A stretch of 64,000 nucleotides of DNA, taken from assembly GCA_944320975.1 (NCBI GenBank), contig CALUJM010000010.1, positions 1-64,000 on the forward strand, read 5' to 3'. Position numbers and translations under genes: made by a program. Below are positions 40,525-48,985 of the stretch, piece after piece (the stretch's first letter is position 1; each line of letters opens with the position of its first letter). The notes beneath the pieces are model-generated. The model was not told the origin of the DNA. It made no database searches and worked only from the letters and a program-made list of their open reading frames with translations. The stretch is from an uncultured Atopobiaceae bacterium (GTDB lineage Bacteria > Actinomycetota > Coriobacteriia > Coriobacteriales > Atopobiaceae).

Positions 40525-41421
40525 ATGGCAGACGAGAAGAGCCTCGAGAAGGACCTGAAGCCGTCGCCGACCTTCGTCCCCGGGCGCTGCGGCGTCGTGA
40601 GCCTCGGCCTTATGGGCGGCTCCTTCGCGAAGGCCTTCGCCTCGGCCGGCGCCGAGGTCTTCGCCTGGAACCGCACCCGGTCAACGCTTGAGCTCGCCAT
40701 GATAGAGACCGTGGCCGGCGAGCTCGACGAGGAGACGATCCCCACCTGCGAGCTCATCGTCCTCGCGGGATACCCCGCATCCACCGTCGAGTGGCTCGAG
40801 CGCTACGCGCGCCTCGTCTCCCCCGGCGCCATCGTCATCGACACCGTGGGCGTGAAGCGGGTCATCTGCGAGCGCTGCGAGGCCCTGTGCGAGGGGCTGC
40901 CGTTCACCTTCGTGGGATGCCACCCCATGGCGGGCACGCAGTTCTCGGGCTTCGCCCACGCGCGCGCCACGATGTTCAAGGGCGCCCCGATGGTCGTGGT
41001 GCCGCCCAAGATGGAGGACCTCGCCCGAGCGACCGTGCTCGAGCGCCTGAAGGAGCTGCTCGCCCCCTGCGGCTTCGGCAGCTTCACGCTCGCGACCGCC
41101 GAGGAGCACGACCGCGTCATCGCCTACACCTCGCAGCTCGCGCACGTCGTCTCCAACGCCTACGTCAAGAGCCCGACGGCCCGCAGCCACAAGGGCTTCT
41201 CGGCGGGCTCCTACAAGGACCTCACCCGCGTGGCGCGCCTCAACGCCCCCATGTGGACCGAGCTCTTCCTCGACAATGCCGACAACCTGAGCGCTGAGCT
41301 CGGCTGCGTCATCGAGAGCCTCCAGGCGTACAAGGACGCGATCGACGCGGGCGACGCCGAGCGGCTCGAGGGGCTTCTCGCCGAGGGCGACCGCATCAAG
41401 AGGGAGGTCGAGGGCAGATGA
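40525..41421 (+). CDS. tyrA: Prephenate dehydrogenase
   Basis: NAD(P)-dependent oxidative decarboxylation of prephenate to 4-hydroxyphenylpyruvate, for tyrosine. 298 residues. The Rossmann motif is GVVSLGLMGGSFAKAF rather than the strict GxGxxG. GCHPMAGTQFSGFAHA carries the catalytic His, and the helical dimer domain has YTSQLAHVVSNA and FRD-like YKDLTRVA. No ACT domain. It abuts aroF and overlaps aroB by 4 bp (ATGA). Confidence 0.9.
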   Translation: MADEKSLEKDLKPSPTFVPGRCGVVSLGLMGGSFAKAFASAGAEVFAWNRTRSTLELAMIETVAGELDEETIPTCELIVLAGYPASTVEWLERYARLVSPGAIVIDTVGVKRVICERCEALCEGLPFTFVGCHPMAGTQFSGFAHARATMFKGAPMVVVPPKMEDLARATVLERLKELLAPCGFGSFTLATAEEHDRVIAYTSQLAHVVSNAYVKSPTARSHKGFSAGSYKDLTRVARLNAPMWTELFLDNADNLSAELGCVIESLQAYKDAIDAGDAERLEGLLAEGDRIKREVEGR

Positions 41422-42530
41422 GCGAGAAGGACCTCGCGCCGCAGGCCCGCACGGTGCGCGTGAGCGCCGCCTCGCGCTCCTACGACGTCCACGTCGGGGC
41501 GGGCGTGCTCGCGCGCACCGGCGGGATCGCGCGCGCCGCCGCAGGGGGCGGGCGCTGCTGCGTGATCACGGAGACGAATGTCGGGCCCCTCTACGCCGAC
41601 GTCGTCGAGTCGTCCATCGAGGCGGCCGGCTACGACGTCGCGCCCCGCCTCGTCTTCCCGGCCGGGGAGCCGAACAAGACCCTCGACACGCTCGGATGCC
41701 TTCTCGAGGGGCTCGCGGAGCGCGGCCTCACGCGCGACGACGCGGTCGTGGCGCTCGGCGGTGGGGTGACCGGGGACATGGGCGGGCTCGCCGCGGCGCT
41801 CTACCTCAGGGGCTGCAGGGTCGTCCAGGTGCCGACCTCGCTGCTGGCGATGGTGGACTCCTCGGTCGGGGGCAAGACCGCCGTCGACATCGCGGCCGGC
41901 AAGAACCTCGTGGGCGCCTTCTGGCAGCCGAGCGCCGTCGTCGCAGACGTGCGCTGCCTCGAGACGGTCCCGCGCGACCTGCTCGTCGACTCGGTGGGCG
42001 AGGTCGTGAAGCACGCCGTGCTCGCCGACCCGGCGATGCTCGACGGCCTCGCGGCAGCGCCCTTGGTGGGCGGGAGCCTCGACGAGGAGCGCCTCGTCGA
42101 CGTCGTCACGAGAAACGTCGAGATCAAACGAGACGTCGTCGACGCGGACGAGAGGGAGCGCGGGCTTCGGCAGACGCTCAACCTCGGGCACACCGTCGGT
42201 CACGCCGTCGAGGCGGCGAGCGGCTTCTCTCTCGGCCACGGATCGTGCGTCGCCATCGGCCTCTGCACGGTCGCGCGCGCGAGCGCGGCGCTTGGATGGT
42301 GCTCGGACGAGACCGCCGCGCGCATCGTCGGCTGCGTCGCCGCCCAGGGGCTCCCGACGTCCACCGACCTTGGGGCCGAGGAACTCATGGGTTACGTCGC
42401 CCACGACAAGAAGCGCCACGGCGACGGCGTCAACGTCGTGGTTCCGGAGCGCGTCGGCTCGGTCGCGGTGCGCCGCGTCACGCTCGGCGAGCTGGCCGAG
42501 CTGATCGAACTCGGCAGAGAGGGGGCGTGA
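41418..42530 (+). CDS. aroB: 3-dehydroquinate synthase
   Basis: Converts DAHP to 3-dehydroquinate using NAD and a divalent metal. 370 residues: EPNKTLDTLGCLLEGL, GGGVTGDMGGLAAALYLRGC (nucleotide loop), VPTSLLAMVDSSVGGKTAVD, FWQPSAVVAD, LNLGHTVGHAVEAAS (metal ligands) and GLPTSTDL near the end. Overlaps the tyrA stop. Confidence 0.96.
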   Translation: MSEKDLAPQARTVRVSAASRSYDVHVGAGVLARTGGIARAAAGGGRCCVITETNVGPLYADVVESSIEAAGYDVAPRLVFPAGEPNKTLDTLGCLLEGLAERGLTRDDAVVALGGGVTGDMGGLAAALYLRGCRVVQVPTSLLAMVDSSVGGKTAVDIAAGKNLVGAFWQPSAVVADVRCLETVPRDLLVDSVGEVVKHAVLADPAMLDGLAAAPLVGGSLDEERLVDVVTRNVEIKRDVVDADERERGLRQTLNLGHTVGHAVEAASGFSLGHGSCVAIGLCTVARASAALGWCSDETAARIVGCVAAQGLPTSTDLGAEELMGYVAHDKKRHGDGVNVVVPERVGSVAVRRVTLGELAELIELGREGA

Positions 42531-42531
42531 G

Positions 42532-43848
42532 GTGGACGTCATCGTCGAGCCGTCGGCGCTCACCGGGGAGGTCGCGGCGCCGTCATCCAAGTCGGAGGCG
42601 CACCGCCTGCTGATCTGCGCCGCCTTCGCCCCCGGAATCACCGATATCGACTGCACGACGAGCTCGGATGACATCGAGGCGACGATCGGGTGCCTCGAGT
42701 CGCTCGGGGCGCAGGTCACCCGCACCCGCCGGGGCTTCAGGGTGAGACCCGTCCGGGGGACCTCGGCGACGGACAACCTCCCCGAGCCCGTCCGGGGCGC
42801 GGAGCTCGACTGCCGGGAGTCGGGCTCGACGCTGCGATTCCTGCTGCCCGTCGTGGCGGCGCTCGGCTGCGGCGCCAGCCTCTCGATGGGCGGCCGCCTC
42901 CCGGAGCGCCCGCTCTCCCCGCTCTACGAGGAGCTCGTCGCGCACGGGGCCGAGCTCGGACCGCAGGGGTCCTCTCCGCTCGCGGTGTCGGGGCGCCTGC
43001 GCGCCGGGCGCTTCTCGCTTCCCGGCGACATCTCGTCCCAGTACGTGAGCGGGCTTCTTATGGCGGCGCCGCTGCTCGGGGCTCCCGTAGAGGTGCTGGT
43101 GGCCGAGCCGGTCGAGTCCCGCCCCTACATCGACCTCACGATACGCGCGCTCGCCCGCTTCGGCGTGAGCGTCTCCGAGACCGCCGCGCGGACCGAGGAC
43201 GGCCGCCCCGCGCGCTCGTTCGTCGTCGCCCCGGGAGGGCTCAGCTCGCCCGGCGAGGTGGGCGTCGGGGGCGACTGGTCCGGCGCCGCATTCTGGCTCG
43301 CAGCGGGCGCGCTCGGCGACGAGGGCGTCGCCGTGCGCGGACTCGATATGGCGAGCTCGCAGGGCGACCGGCAGGTTCTCGCGGCGCTCGCCCTGCTGGG
43401 CGCGCGCGTGCTGCGCAGGCCCGACGGCGCTGCGTGCGCGCGGGACGCGCTGCGCGGCCGCACGATTTCCGTCGAGAGCTGTCCCGACCTCGTCCCGCCG
43501 CTCGCCGCCGTGGCCGCGCTCGCCGAGGGGGTCACGCGCATCACCGGCGCGGCGCGGCTGCGCCTCAAGGAGTCCGACCGCCTCGCCACCGTATCGGACG
43601 CGATCGTCGCGCTCGGCGGGCGCGCCCGCATCGAAGGCGACGACCTCGTGATCGAGGGGGTCGACGAGCTGAGCGGGGGCACGGTCGACGCCGCGGGAGA
43701 CCACCGCATCGCCATGATGGCCGCCGTCCTCGCCGCGCGCTGCGCGGGGCCCTCGACCATTCTCGGCGCCGACTGCGTCTCAAAATCCTATCCCGCCTTC
43801 TTCGACGACCTCGTCTCGCTCGGGGGCGTCTGCAGAGAGGAGAGCTGA
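42532..43848 (+). CDS. aroA: EPSP synthase (5-enolpyruvylshikimate-3-phosphate synthase)
   Basis: Adds the enolpyruvyl group of PEP to shikimate-3-phosphate. 438 residues from a GTG one base after the aroB stop. Motifs: APSSKSEAHRLLICAAF, LDCRESGSTLRFLLPV, SQYVSGLLMAAPLLG, GDWSGAAFWLAAGAL, RLKESDRLATVSDAI and DHRIAMMAAVLA. Start and stop overlap neighbours within one base, implying coupling to aroC. Confidence 0.96.
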   Translation: MDVIVEPSALTGEVAAPSSKSEAHRLLICAAFAPGITDIDCTTSSDDIEATIGCLESLGAQVTRTRRGFRVRPVRGTSATDNLPEPVRGAELDCRESGSTLRFLLPVVAALGCGASLSMGGRLPERPLSPLYEELVAHGAELGPQGSSPLAVSGRLRAGRFSLPGDISSQYVSGLLMAAPLLGAPVEVLVAEPVESRPYIDLTIRALARFGVSVSETAARTEDGRPARSFVVAPGGLSSPGEVGVGGDWSGAAFWLAAGALGDEGVAVRGLDMASSQGDRQVLAALALLGARVLRRPDGAACARDALRGRTISVESCPDLVPPLAAVAALAEGVTRITGAARLRLKESDRLATVSDAIVALGGRARIEGDDLVIEGVDELSGGTVDAAGDHRIAMMAAVLAARCAGPSTILGADCVSKSYPAFFDDLVSLGGVCREES

Positions 43849-44963
43849 TGCCCTCATCGCTTGGCACCGCGCTCAGGGTGAGCGTGTTCGGACAGTCGCA
43901 CTCCCCCGCCGTCGGCTGCGTCGTCGAGGGCCTTCCCGCGGGGATGCGCGTCGACCTCGATGAGCTCGCCGCCTTCGTCGCGCGGCGCGCCCCCGGGCGC
44001 GACCCGTGGTCGACCCCCCGGAAGGAGCCTGACGTGCCGAGGATCGTATCGGGGCTCAACCCCGACGGCGAGACCTGCGGGGCGCCGCTCGCGGCGATCA
44101 TCGAGAACACCAACACGCGCTCGGTCGACTACGCCAACATCACCGGCGTCCCCCGTCCCGGCCACGCCGACTTCGCCGCATGGGCCAAATGGCACGGCGC
44201 GCAGGACGTTCCCGGCGGCGGGCACTTCTCGGGCCGCCTCACGGGGCCGCTGTGCGTCGCTGGCGGCATCGCACTGCAGTGGCTGCGCTCGCAGGACGTG
44301 AGCGTCCGCGCGCACGTGTGCGAGCTCGCGGGCATCGCCGACGAGCCCTTCCGCGCCTACGACAACTCCCCCGAGGGGGCCCGGGTCCTTGCCGGCCAGA
44401 TGGCGAGCCTCGCCGACGGCAGGCGCGTCCCGACCCTCGACCAGGCCGCCGGCGAGCGCATGGTCGAGGCCGTCATGGACGCCCGCTCGCGCAAGGACAC
44501 CGTCGGCGGCGTCGTCGAGTGCGTCGCCTGCGGCATGCCGGCCGGCACCGGCTCGCCGATGTTCGACGGCATCGAGAACGTGATGGCTCGCGCCCTCTTT
44601 GGGATTCCCGCCGTCAAGGGCGTCGAGTTCGGTCGCGGGTTCGAGGTCGCGCGCATGACGGGGACACAGAACAACGACCCCTACGAGGTGCGCGACGGCG
44701 CCTGCGTGCCGGCGACCAACAACGCCGGCGGCATCCTCGGCGGCATCACGACGGGGGCGCCGGTCCTCGTGCGCTGTGCGATCAAGCCCATCTCGAGCGT
44801 GATGGTGGAGCAGGACTCGGTTGACCTCGACCGCATGGAGCCCGCCCGCCTCAAGGTGCACGGCCGCCACGACACGACCGCGGTCCTGCGCGCCGTCCCC
44901 GTGGTCGAGGCCGTCTGCGCCCTCGCCCTCGCCGACGCCCTCCTCGCCTGGCCGGCTGAGTAA
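43848..44963 (+). CDS. aroC: Chorismate synthase
   Basis: FMN-dependent last step to chorismate. 371 residues from ATG 43848 sharing one base with the aroA stop. Seen: GQSHSPAVGCVVEGLPAGM, PGRDPWSTPRKEPD, RPGHADFAAWAKWHG, GGGHFSGRLTGPLCVAGGIA, GMPAGTGSPMFDGIENVMA, NNAGGILGGITTG and RHDTTAVLRAVPVVEA. A longer frame upstream inside aroA is arginine-rich noise. Followed by two structured repeats before pheA. Confidence 0.96.
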   Translation: MPSSLGTALRVSVFGQSHSPAVGCVVEGLPAGMRVDLDELAAFVARRAPGRDPWSTPRKEPDVPRIVSGLNPDGETCGAPLAAIIENTNTRSVDYANITGVPRPGHADFAAWAKWHGAQDVPGGGHFSGRLTGPLCVAGGIALQWLRSQDVSVRAHVCELAGIADEPFRAYDNSPEGARVLAGQMASLADGRRVPTLDQAAGERMVEAVMDARSRKDTVGGVVECVACGMPAGTGSPMFDGIENVMARALFGIPAVKGVEFGRGFEVARMTGTQNNDPYEVRDGACVPATNNAGGILGGITTGAPVLVRCAIKPISSVMVEQDSVDLDRMEPARLKVHGRHDTTAVLRAVPVVEAVCALALADALLAWPAE

Positions 44964-44972
44964 CCAACCTGA

Positions 44973-45064
44973 GGCCTCCGGCGCATGAGGTCCGGCGCTC
45001 GGACAGTCCTCGCCTCGCTGCGCTCGGCTGCGGAACTCGCGGCGGACCTCATGCGCCGGAGGCC
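44973..45064. repeat. Structured inverted-repeat element, copy 1
   Basis: 22-bp perfect arms (44973-44994 and 45043-45064) enclose a core with GGTCCGGCGCTCGGACAG, TCCTCG and CTGCGGAACTCGCGGCGGAC. The same core occurs inverted at 45107-45192 and direct at 53072-53149 with different outer arms. It lies right after aroC. Confidence 0.85.
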
Positions 45065-45106
45065 CAGGCAGGTTTCCTCTATCAGGGTGGGCGATGGCGT
45101 TCCGGG

Positions 45107-45192
45107 GCCCGGCGGCAAAGGTCCGCCGCGAGTTCCGCAGCCGCGTCCTTTGCGGCGAGGACTGTCCGAGCGCCGGACCTTTGCCGCCGGGC
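45107..45192. repeat. Structured inverted-repeat element, copy 2 (opposite orientation)
   Basis: 19-bp perfect arms (45107-45125 and 45174-45192), here with GGCAAAGG/CCTTTGCC next to the core where copy 1 has GCATGAGG/CCTCATGC. The central small stem GCCGC/GCGGC also differs from the other copies yet pairs. It ends 49 bp before pheA. Confidence 0.85.
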
Positions 45193-45241
45193 GTGCGAGG
45201 GAATGCGGGCGCAACGATTGACGACTATGAAGGAGGATTGC

Positions 45242-46393
45242 ATGGCTGAGCTCTCGGAGCTGAGGCTGGAGATTGATAGGATCGACCGGGAGATCTTCGA
45301 GCTGTTCTCGGAGCGGGCGAAGGTCGCCGAAGGGGTGGCGGAGTACAAGCGCGAGCACGGGATGCGCGTCTTCGACCCGGCGCGCGAGCGCGCGAAGGTC
45401 GCGGCTGCGGCCGATGCCGCGCCTGAGGACCTGGCCACCTACGCGCAGGTCCTGATGGAGCTCCTCATGGAGGCGTCGCGCTCGCGGCAGCACGCCCTTC
45501 TCGGCGACGCGTCCGACGACCGCACGCTCGCCCGCATCAACGCCGCGCGCGAGTCCACGCCCGAGTTCTTCCCGCGCTCCGCGCACGTGAGCTGCCAGGG
45601 CGTCGAGGGCGCCTACTCGCAGATCGCGGCCGAGAAGATCTTCCGCAGGCCCACGATCGGCTACTCCCCCACCTTCGACGGCGTCTTCAGGACCGTGGAG
45701 CAGGGGCTTGCGGACTACGGCGTCCTCCCGCTGGAAAACTCGACCGCAGGCTCGGTCAACCAGGTCTTCGACCTGATGATGGAGCACTCCTTCTACGTCG
45801 TGCGGACCACGCGCGTGAAGGTCGACCACAGCCTGCTTGCGCTCCCCGGCGCCGAGCTCTCCGGCATCCGCGACATCTACAGCCACCAGCAGGCCATCAG
45901 CCAGTGCGCCGAGTTCCTCTCGGGCCTCCCCGACGTGCGCGTGCACGTATGCGAGAACACCGCCGCGGCCGCCCGCAGCGTCGCCGAGTCGGGGCGCACC
46001 GACGTCGCCGCGCTCGCCTCCCATGCCTGCGCCGCCCTTTACGGCCTGACCGCACTCTCCTCGGGCGTGCAGGACCGTGACAACAACTACACCCGTTTCG
46101 CCTGCATCTCGCGCAACCTCGAGGTGTACCCCGGCGCCGACCGCGCCTCCTTCATGGCGGTGCTCCCGCACCGGCCGGGCGCCCTCTACAAGCTGCTCGC
46201 GAAGTTCTATGCGCTCGACGTCAACCTCCTCAAGCTCGAGAGCCGGCCCATCCCCGAGCGCGACTTCGAATTCATGTTCTACTTCGACGTTGAGTGCCCC
46301 GCCGCTTCGCCGGAGTTCGCCTCGCTCGTCACAACGCTCGGCGGCCTCTGCCAGGAGCTCCGCTTCCTGGGAAGCTACTCGGAGGTGCTCTAA
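45242..46393 (+). CDS. pheA: Bifunctional chorismate mutase / prephenate dehydratase
   Basis: 383 residues from ATG 45242 (AAGGAGG upstream). The AroQ-class chorismate mutase domain (about 1-88) starts LSELRLEIDRIDREIFELFS. Prephenate dehydratase (about 105-285) has GVEGAYSQIAAEKIF, GVLPLENSTAGSVNQVFDLM, HQQAISQCAEFL and the catalytic NYTRF. A C-terminal ACT domain (about 298-378) has GALYKLLAKFYALDVNLLKL and ESRP, the phenylalanine-binding allosteric motif. It makes phenylpyruvate. Ends one base before the aroE-aroK start. Confidence 0.96.
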   Translation: MAELSELRLEIDRIDREIFELFSERAKVAEGVAEYKREHGMRVFDPARERAKVAAAADAAPEDLATYAQVLMELLMEASRSRQHALLGDASDDRTLARINAARESTPEFFPRSAHVSCQGVEGAYSQIAAEKIFRRPTIGYSPTFDGVFRTVEQGLADYGVLPLENSTAGSVNQVFDLMMEHSFYVVRTTRVKVDHSLLALPGAELSGIRDIYSHQQAISQCAEFLSGLPDVRVHVCENTAAAARSVAESGRTDVAALASHACAALYGLTALSSGVQDRDNNYTRFACISRNLEVYPGADRASFMAVLPHRPGALYKLLAKFYALDVNLLKLESRPIPERDFEFMFYFDVECPAASPEFASLVTTLGGLCQELRFLGSYSEVL

Positions 46394-46394
46394 G

Positions 46395-47690
46395 GTGGCG
46401 GCCGGCGAGAAGAACGCGGCGCCCGCCGCCCCGTACGGACTGGTGGGCCACCCCCTCGGGCACAGCTGGTCGCCCCTGATCCACGAGCGCCTCGGGTCTG
46501 CGCCCTACGCCCTGCACGACCTCGACGCGGACGAGGCCCGCGAGTTCATCGCGCTCGGTCAGTGGAGGGGCCTCAATGTGACGATCCCCCACAAGCGGCT
46601 CGCCGCCGAGCTCGCCGACGTGCGCTCGCCCGCTGTGGGACGGCTCGGGGCTGCCAACGCGCTCGTGAGGGATGATGACGGCCGCATCGTCGCGGAGAAC
46701 ACCGACGTCCTGGGGTTTGCCTGGATGCTCTCCCGGTTCTGCCGTGAGCGCCTCGGGAGCTCCCCGCGCGATCTGCTCGAGGGTCGCGAGGCGCTCGTCC
46801 TGGGGAGCGGCGGCGCATCGGCGGCGGTCCGGGACGCACTGGAAAACGTCGCCGGCGCCCGCGTCGGCATCATCTCCCGTACTGGGGACGACACCTACGA
46901 GACGCTCGTCGAGCGCCACCGCGACGCCGTCCTTCTCGTCAACACCACGCCGGTCGGCATGTTCCCCCGCTGCCCGCAGTCCCCGGTGCCGGAACAGGAC
47001 CTCGCCGAGTTGCCGCGGCTTCGGGGAGTGCTCGACGTCGTCTACAACCCGGAGCGCACGGGAATCTGCCTCGCGGCCGAGCGCCTGGGCATCCCCTGCG
47101 AGTCCGGCCTCGCGATGCTCGTCGCCCAGGCGCTCTACGCGAGCGAGCTCTTCCAGGGGCGCGACCTCGACGACTCCCTCGTGGCCGATGTCGAGCGCGC
47201 CATCAGGGCTCAGACGGGCAACGTCGTCCTCATCGGGATGCCCGGCGCGGGCAAATCCAGCTGCGGGCGGAGCCTCGCGCACGCCCTCGGGCGGCCCTTC
47301 GTCGACATCGACGACGCCATCGAGGCCGAGCAGGGCCGCGGACCCGCCCAGATCATCCTCGAGGACGGCGAGGACGCCTTCCGCGCGATCGAGACGGAGG
47401 CGACGGCTCGCTACGGGGCGCGCTCCGGGCTGGTTATAGCCTGCGGCGGCGGCGTCGTCACGCGTCCGGAGAACTACGACCTGCTGCACCAGAACGGCAC
47501 GATCGTCCTTCTCGACCGCCCGCTCTCCGAGCTCAGCTCCGAAGGGCGCCCCGTCTCGCAGTCGCGCGGCATCGAGCGCGTCGCCGCCGAGCGCATGGGA
47601 CTCTACCGTTCGTGGGCAGACGTCACGCTGCCCTGCACGGGCTCCGCCTCCGGGGACGCCGAGAAGATCCGCGCGCTTCTCGGCCTCTAG
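46395..47690 (+). CDS. aroE-aroK: Shikimate dehydrogenase-shikimate kinase fusion
   Basis: 431 residues from GTG 46395 (GGAGGT eight nt upstream, inside the pheA end). Residues 1-270 are AroE: GHPLGHSWSPLIHE, NVTIPHK with catalytic Lys67, AENTD with Asp104, VLGSGGASAAV and NTTPVGM. Residues 275-431 are AroK: Walker A GMPGAGKSS (Lys287), DIDDAIE, ACGGGVVTRPEN and adenine-loop region. The join is in frame with no stop or SD between. The product catalyses two consecutive steps, dehydroshikimate to shikimate to shikimate-3-phosphate. A longer frame starting in pheA is spurious. Confidence 0.94.
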   Translation: MAAGEKNAAPAAPYGLVGHPLGHSWSPLIHERLGSAPYALHDLDADEAREFIALGQWRGLNVTIPHKRLAAELADVRSPAVGRLGAANALVRDDDGRIVAENTDVLGFAWMLSRFCRERLGSSPRDLLEGREALVLGSGGASAAVRDALENVAGARVGIISRTGDDTYETLVERHRDAVLLVNTTPVGMFPRCPQSPVPEQDLAELPRLRGVLDVVYNPERTGICLAAERLGIPCESGLAMLVAQALYASELFQGRDLDDSLVADVERAIRAQTGNVVLIGMPGAGKSSCGRSLAHALGRPFVDIDDAIEAEQGRGPAQIILEDGEDAFRAIETEATARYGARSGLVIACGGGVVTRPENYDLLHQNGTIVLLDRPLSELSSEGRPVSQSRGIERVAAERMGLYRSWADVTLPCTGSASGDAEKIRALLGL

Positions 47691-47706
47691 CCTGCGTTCC
47701 TCTCGT

Positions 47707-47742
47707 CCCCGTTCTTGCCCCCTTGGGAGGGCGAGAACGGGG
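47707..47742. repeat. Hairpin after aroE-aroK
   Basis: CCCCGTTCTTGCCC (47707-47720) pairs with GGGCGAGAACGGGG (47729-47742), one G-T pair, 8-nt loop. No T-run on the plus strand, so termination is uncertain. Confidence 0.6.
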
Positions 47743-47910
47743 GCAACCGGTCCCGAAAGCGGCCCCAGACCCCGATTCCTGCCCTCTCGAGAGGGCGGCG
47801 ATCAGAGGCCCCGGACTGCCGTTTGCGGCGAAAACGTGGGCATTTCCGGTATGCGGGCGCCGTCTGCGGTGCCGCTCGGCGGAGTGGCCTGCCTGCGGGC
47901 GGGAGGCCCG

Positions 47911-47916
47911 TATACT
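47911..47916 (+). promoter_or_regulatory. Possible -10 box for the EIIB-aroQ gene
   Basis: TATACT in an AT-rich patch 91 bp before the GTG start. No convincing -35 box. Confidence 0.35.
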
Positions 47917-48006
47917 TTCCTTTTGATAACTACGGAACTAGTCGGCTTACGAAGAGTGTGGAGACGGGGCTCCAGCTCGCGATTCGACGACGGGAAGGGT
48001 CGCGAC

Positions 48007-48960
48007 GTGGACAGATATCAGATCGCGGAAGAGGTCCTCGCCGCAGTTGGCGGCAAGGCCAACGTCACGGCGAACGACATCTGCATGACGCGCCTGCGCA
48101 TCCTCACCGAGGACCCATCGCTCGTCGACACCGACCAGCTCTCCTCCGCCCGGGGCGTCCTCGGCTTCGTCAAGCGCGGCGAGAACGGCATCGAGGTCGT
48201 CTTTGGTCCCGGCAAGGTCGAGGCCGTACACGACGCGCTCGTCCGGCTCACCGGCATCGAGGGCAGCGAGGAGGCCTTCGACGAGACCGGCTCCGCGCTG
48301 CGCGCCCCCATCCACGTGCACATCTCCGACAACCCGCTCAGAAGCGCCGCCCTGGCCCAAAGCGAGGACGCCACCGCAGAGCCCGTTGAGGACGAGGCCG
48401 CGGACGAGACCTCGGTCGAGGACCTCGTGAGCCTGCTCGACGGGATCGACGAGGCCGACCCGGCGCCCGCCGCCGATGACGAGCCGCTGGACGCGCCCGA
48501 GGCCGAGCGAGATCCCTCCCCCGCCCGCGTCCTCGTGATCAACGGGCCCAACATCAACCTGCTCGGCATCCGCGAGCCCGACATCTACGGGCACGAGTCG
48601 TACCGGGCCATGCTCAGGCTGTGCCATGACGCCGCGCAGGAGGCCGGATTCTCCGACTGCACCTGCTTCCAGTCCAACCACGAGGGCGACCTCATCGACG
48701 CCATCCAGGACGCATACGGCACCTACGCCGGCATCATCATCAACCCCGGCGCCTACACGCACACCTCGATCGCCCTTCTGGACGCCGCCAAGGCCGTGGG
48801 CCTGCCGATGGTCGAGGTCCACATCTCCAAGCTCGAGGACCGCGAGGACTTCCGACAGGTGTCCTACATCCGGGCCGCATGCTTCGAGACCGTCTCCGGG
48901 CTCGGCATCGAGGGGTACCGCAAGGCCATGCTCGACCTGGCGGCGCATCTCGGGCTGTAG
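48007..48960 (+). CDS. aroQ: PTS EIIB-like domain fused to type II 3-dehydroquinate dehydratase
   Basis: 317 residues from GTG 48007 (AAGGG seven nt upstream). Residues 1-83 resemble a glucose-family EIIB domain: IAEEVLAAVGGKANVTANDI, then Cys26 in the phospho-cysteine context ICMTRLRI, DPSLVDTDQLSSARGVLGFV and GIEVVFGPGKVEAV. An acidic Ala/Pro linker (about 115-172) follows. Residues 174-317 are AroQ: VLVINGPNINLLGIREPDIY with Tyr194, QSNHEGDLIDAIQDAYG, IIINPGAYTHTSIALLDA and VEVHISKLEDREDFR with His272. AroQ dehydrates 3-dehydroquinate. The usual HxSN is HISK here. It completes the chorismate pathway of the cluster. Whether Cys26 is phosphorylated is unknown; I see no other PTS gene. Confidence 0.9.
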   Translation: MDRYQIAEEVLAAVGGKANVTANDICMTRLRILTEDPSLVDTDQLSSARGVLGFVKRGENGIEVVFGPGKVEAVHDALVRLTGIEGSEEAFDETGSALRAPIHVHISDNPLRSAALAQSEDATAEPVEDEAADETSVEDLVSLLDGIDEADPAPAADDEPLDAPEAERDPSPARVLVINGPNINLLGIREPDIYGHESYRAMLRLCHDAAQEAGFSDCTCFQSNHEGDLIDAIQDAYGTYAGIIINPGAYTHTSIALLDAAKAVGLPMVEVHISKLEDREDFRQVSYIRAACFETVSGLGIEGYRKAMLDLAAHLGL

Positions 48961-48985
48961 CGCCTGGGCCTCGCCTCTGCGCCCG

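Larger units (their letters stand above)
47691..48006. other. 316-bp gap between aroE-aroK and the EIIB-aroQ gene
   Basis: Contains a hairpin at 47707-47742, a perfect 16-bp palindrome at 47781-47796, a TATACT box at 47911 and the AAGGG ribosome site before 48007. The annotated open frame reaching back to 47836 has no ribosome site, so I treat this as leader. Confidence 0.6.

Noticed and set aside
42690..43847. Extended N-terminus for AroC reaching back into aroA
   Set aside because: The extra residues are Arg/Ala/Gly noise. AroC homology starts at ATG 43848, which overlaps the aroA stop.
47836..48006. N-terminal 57-residue extension of the EIIB-AroQ protein
   Set aside because: No ribosome site at 47836, it contains a TATACT box region, and EIIB homology begins right at GTG 48007.
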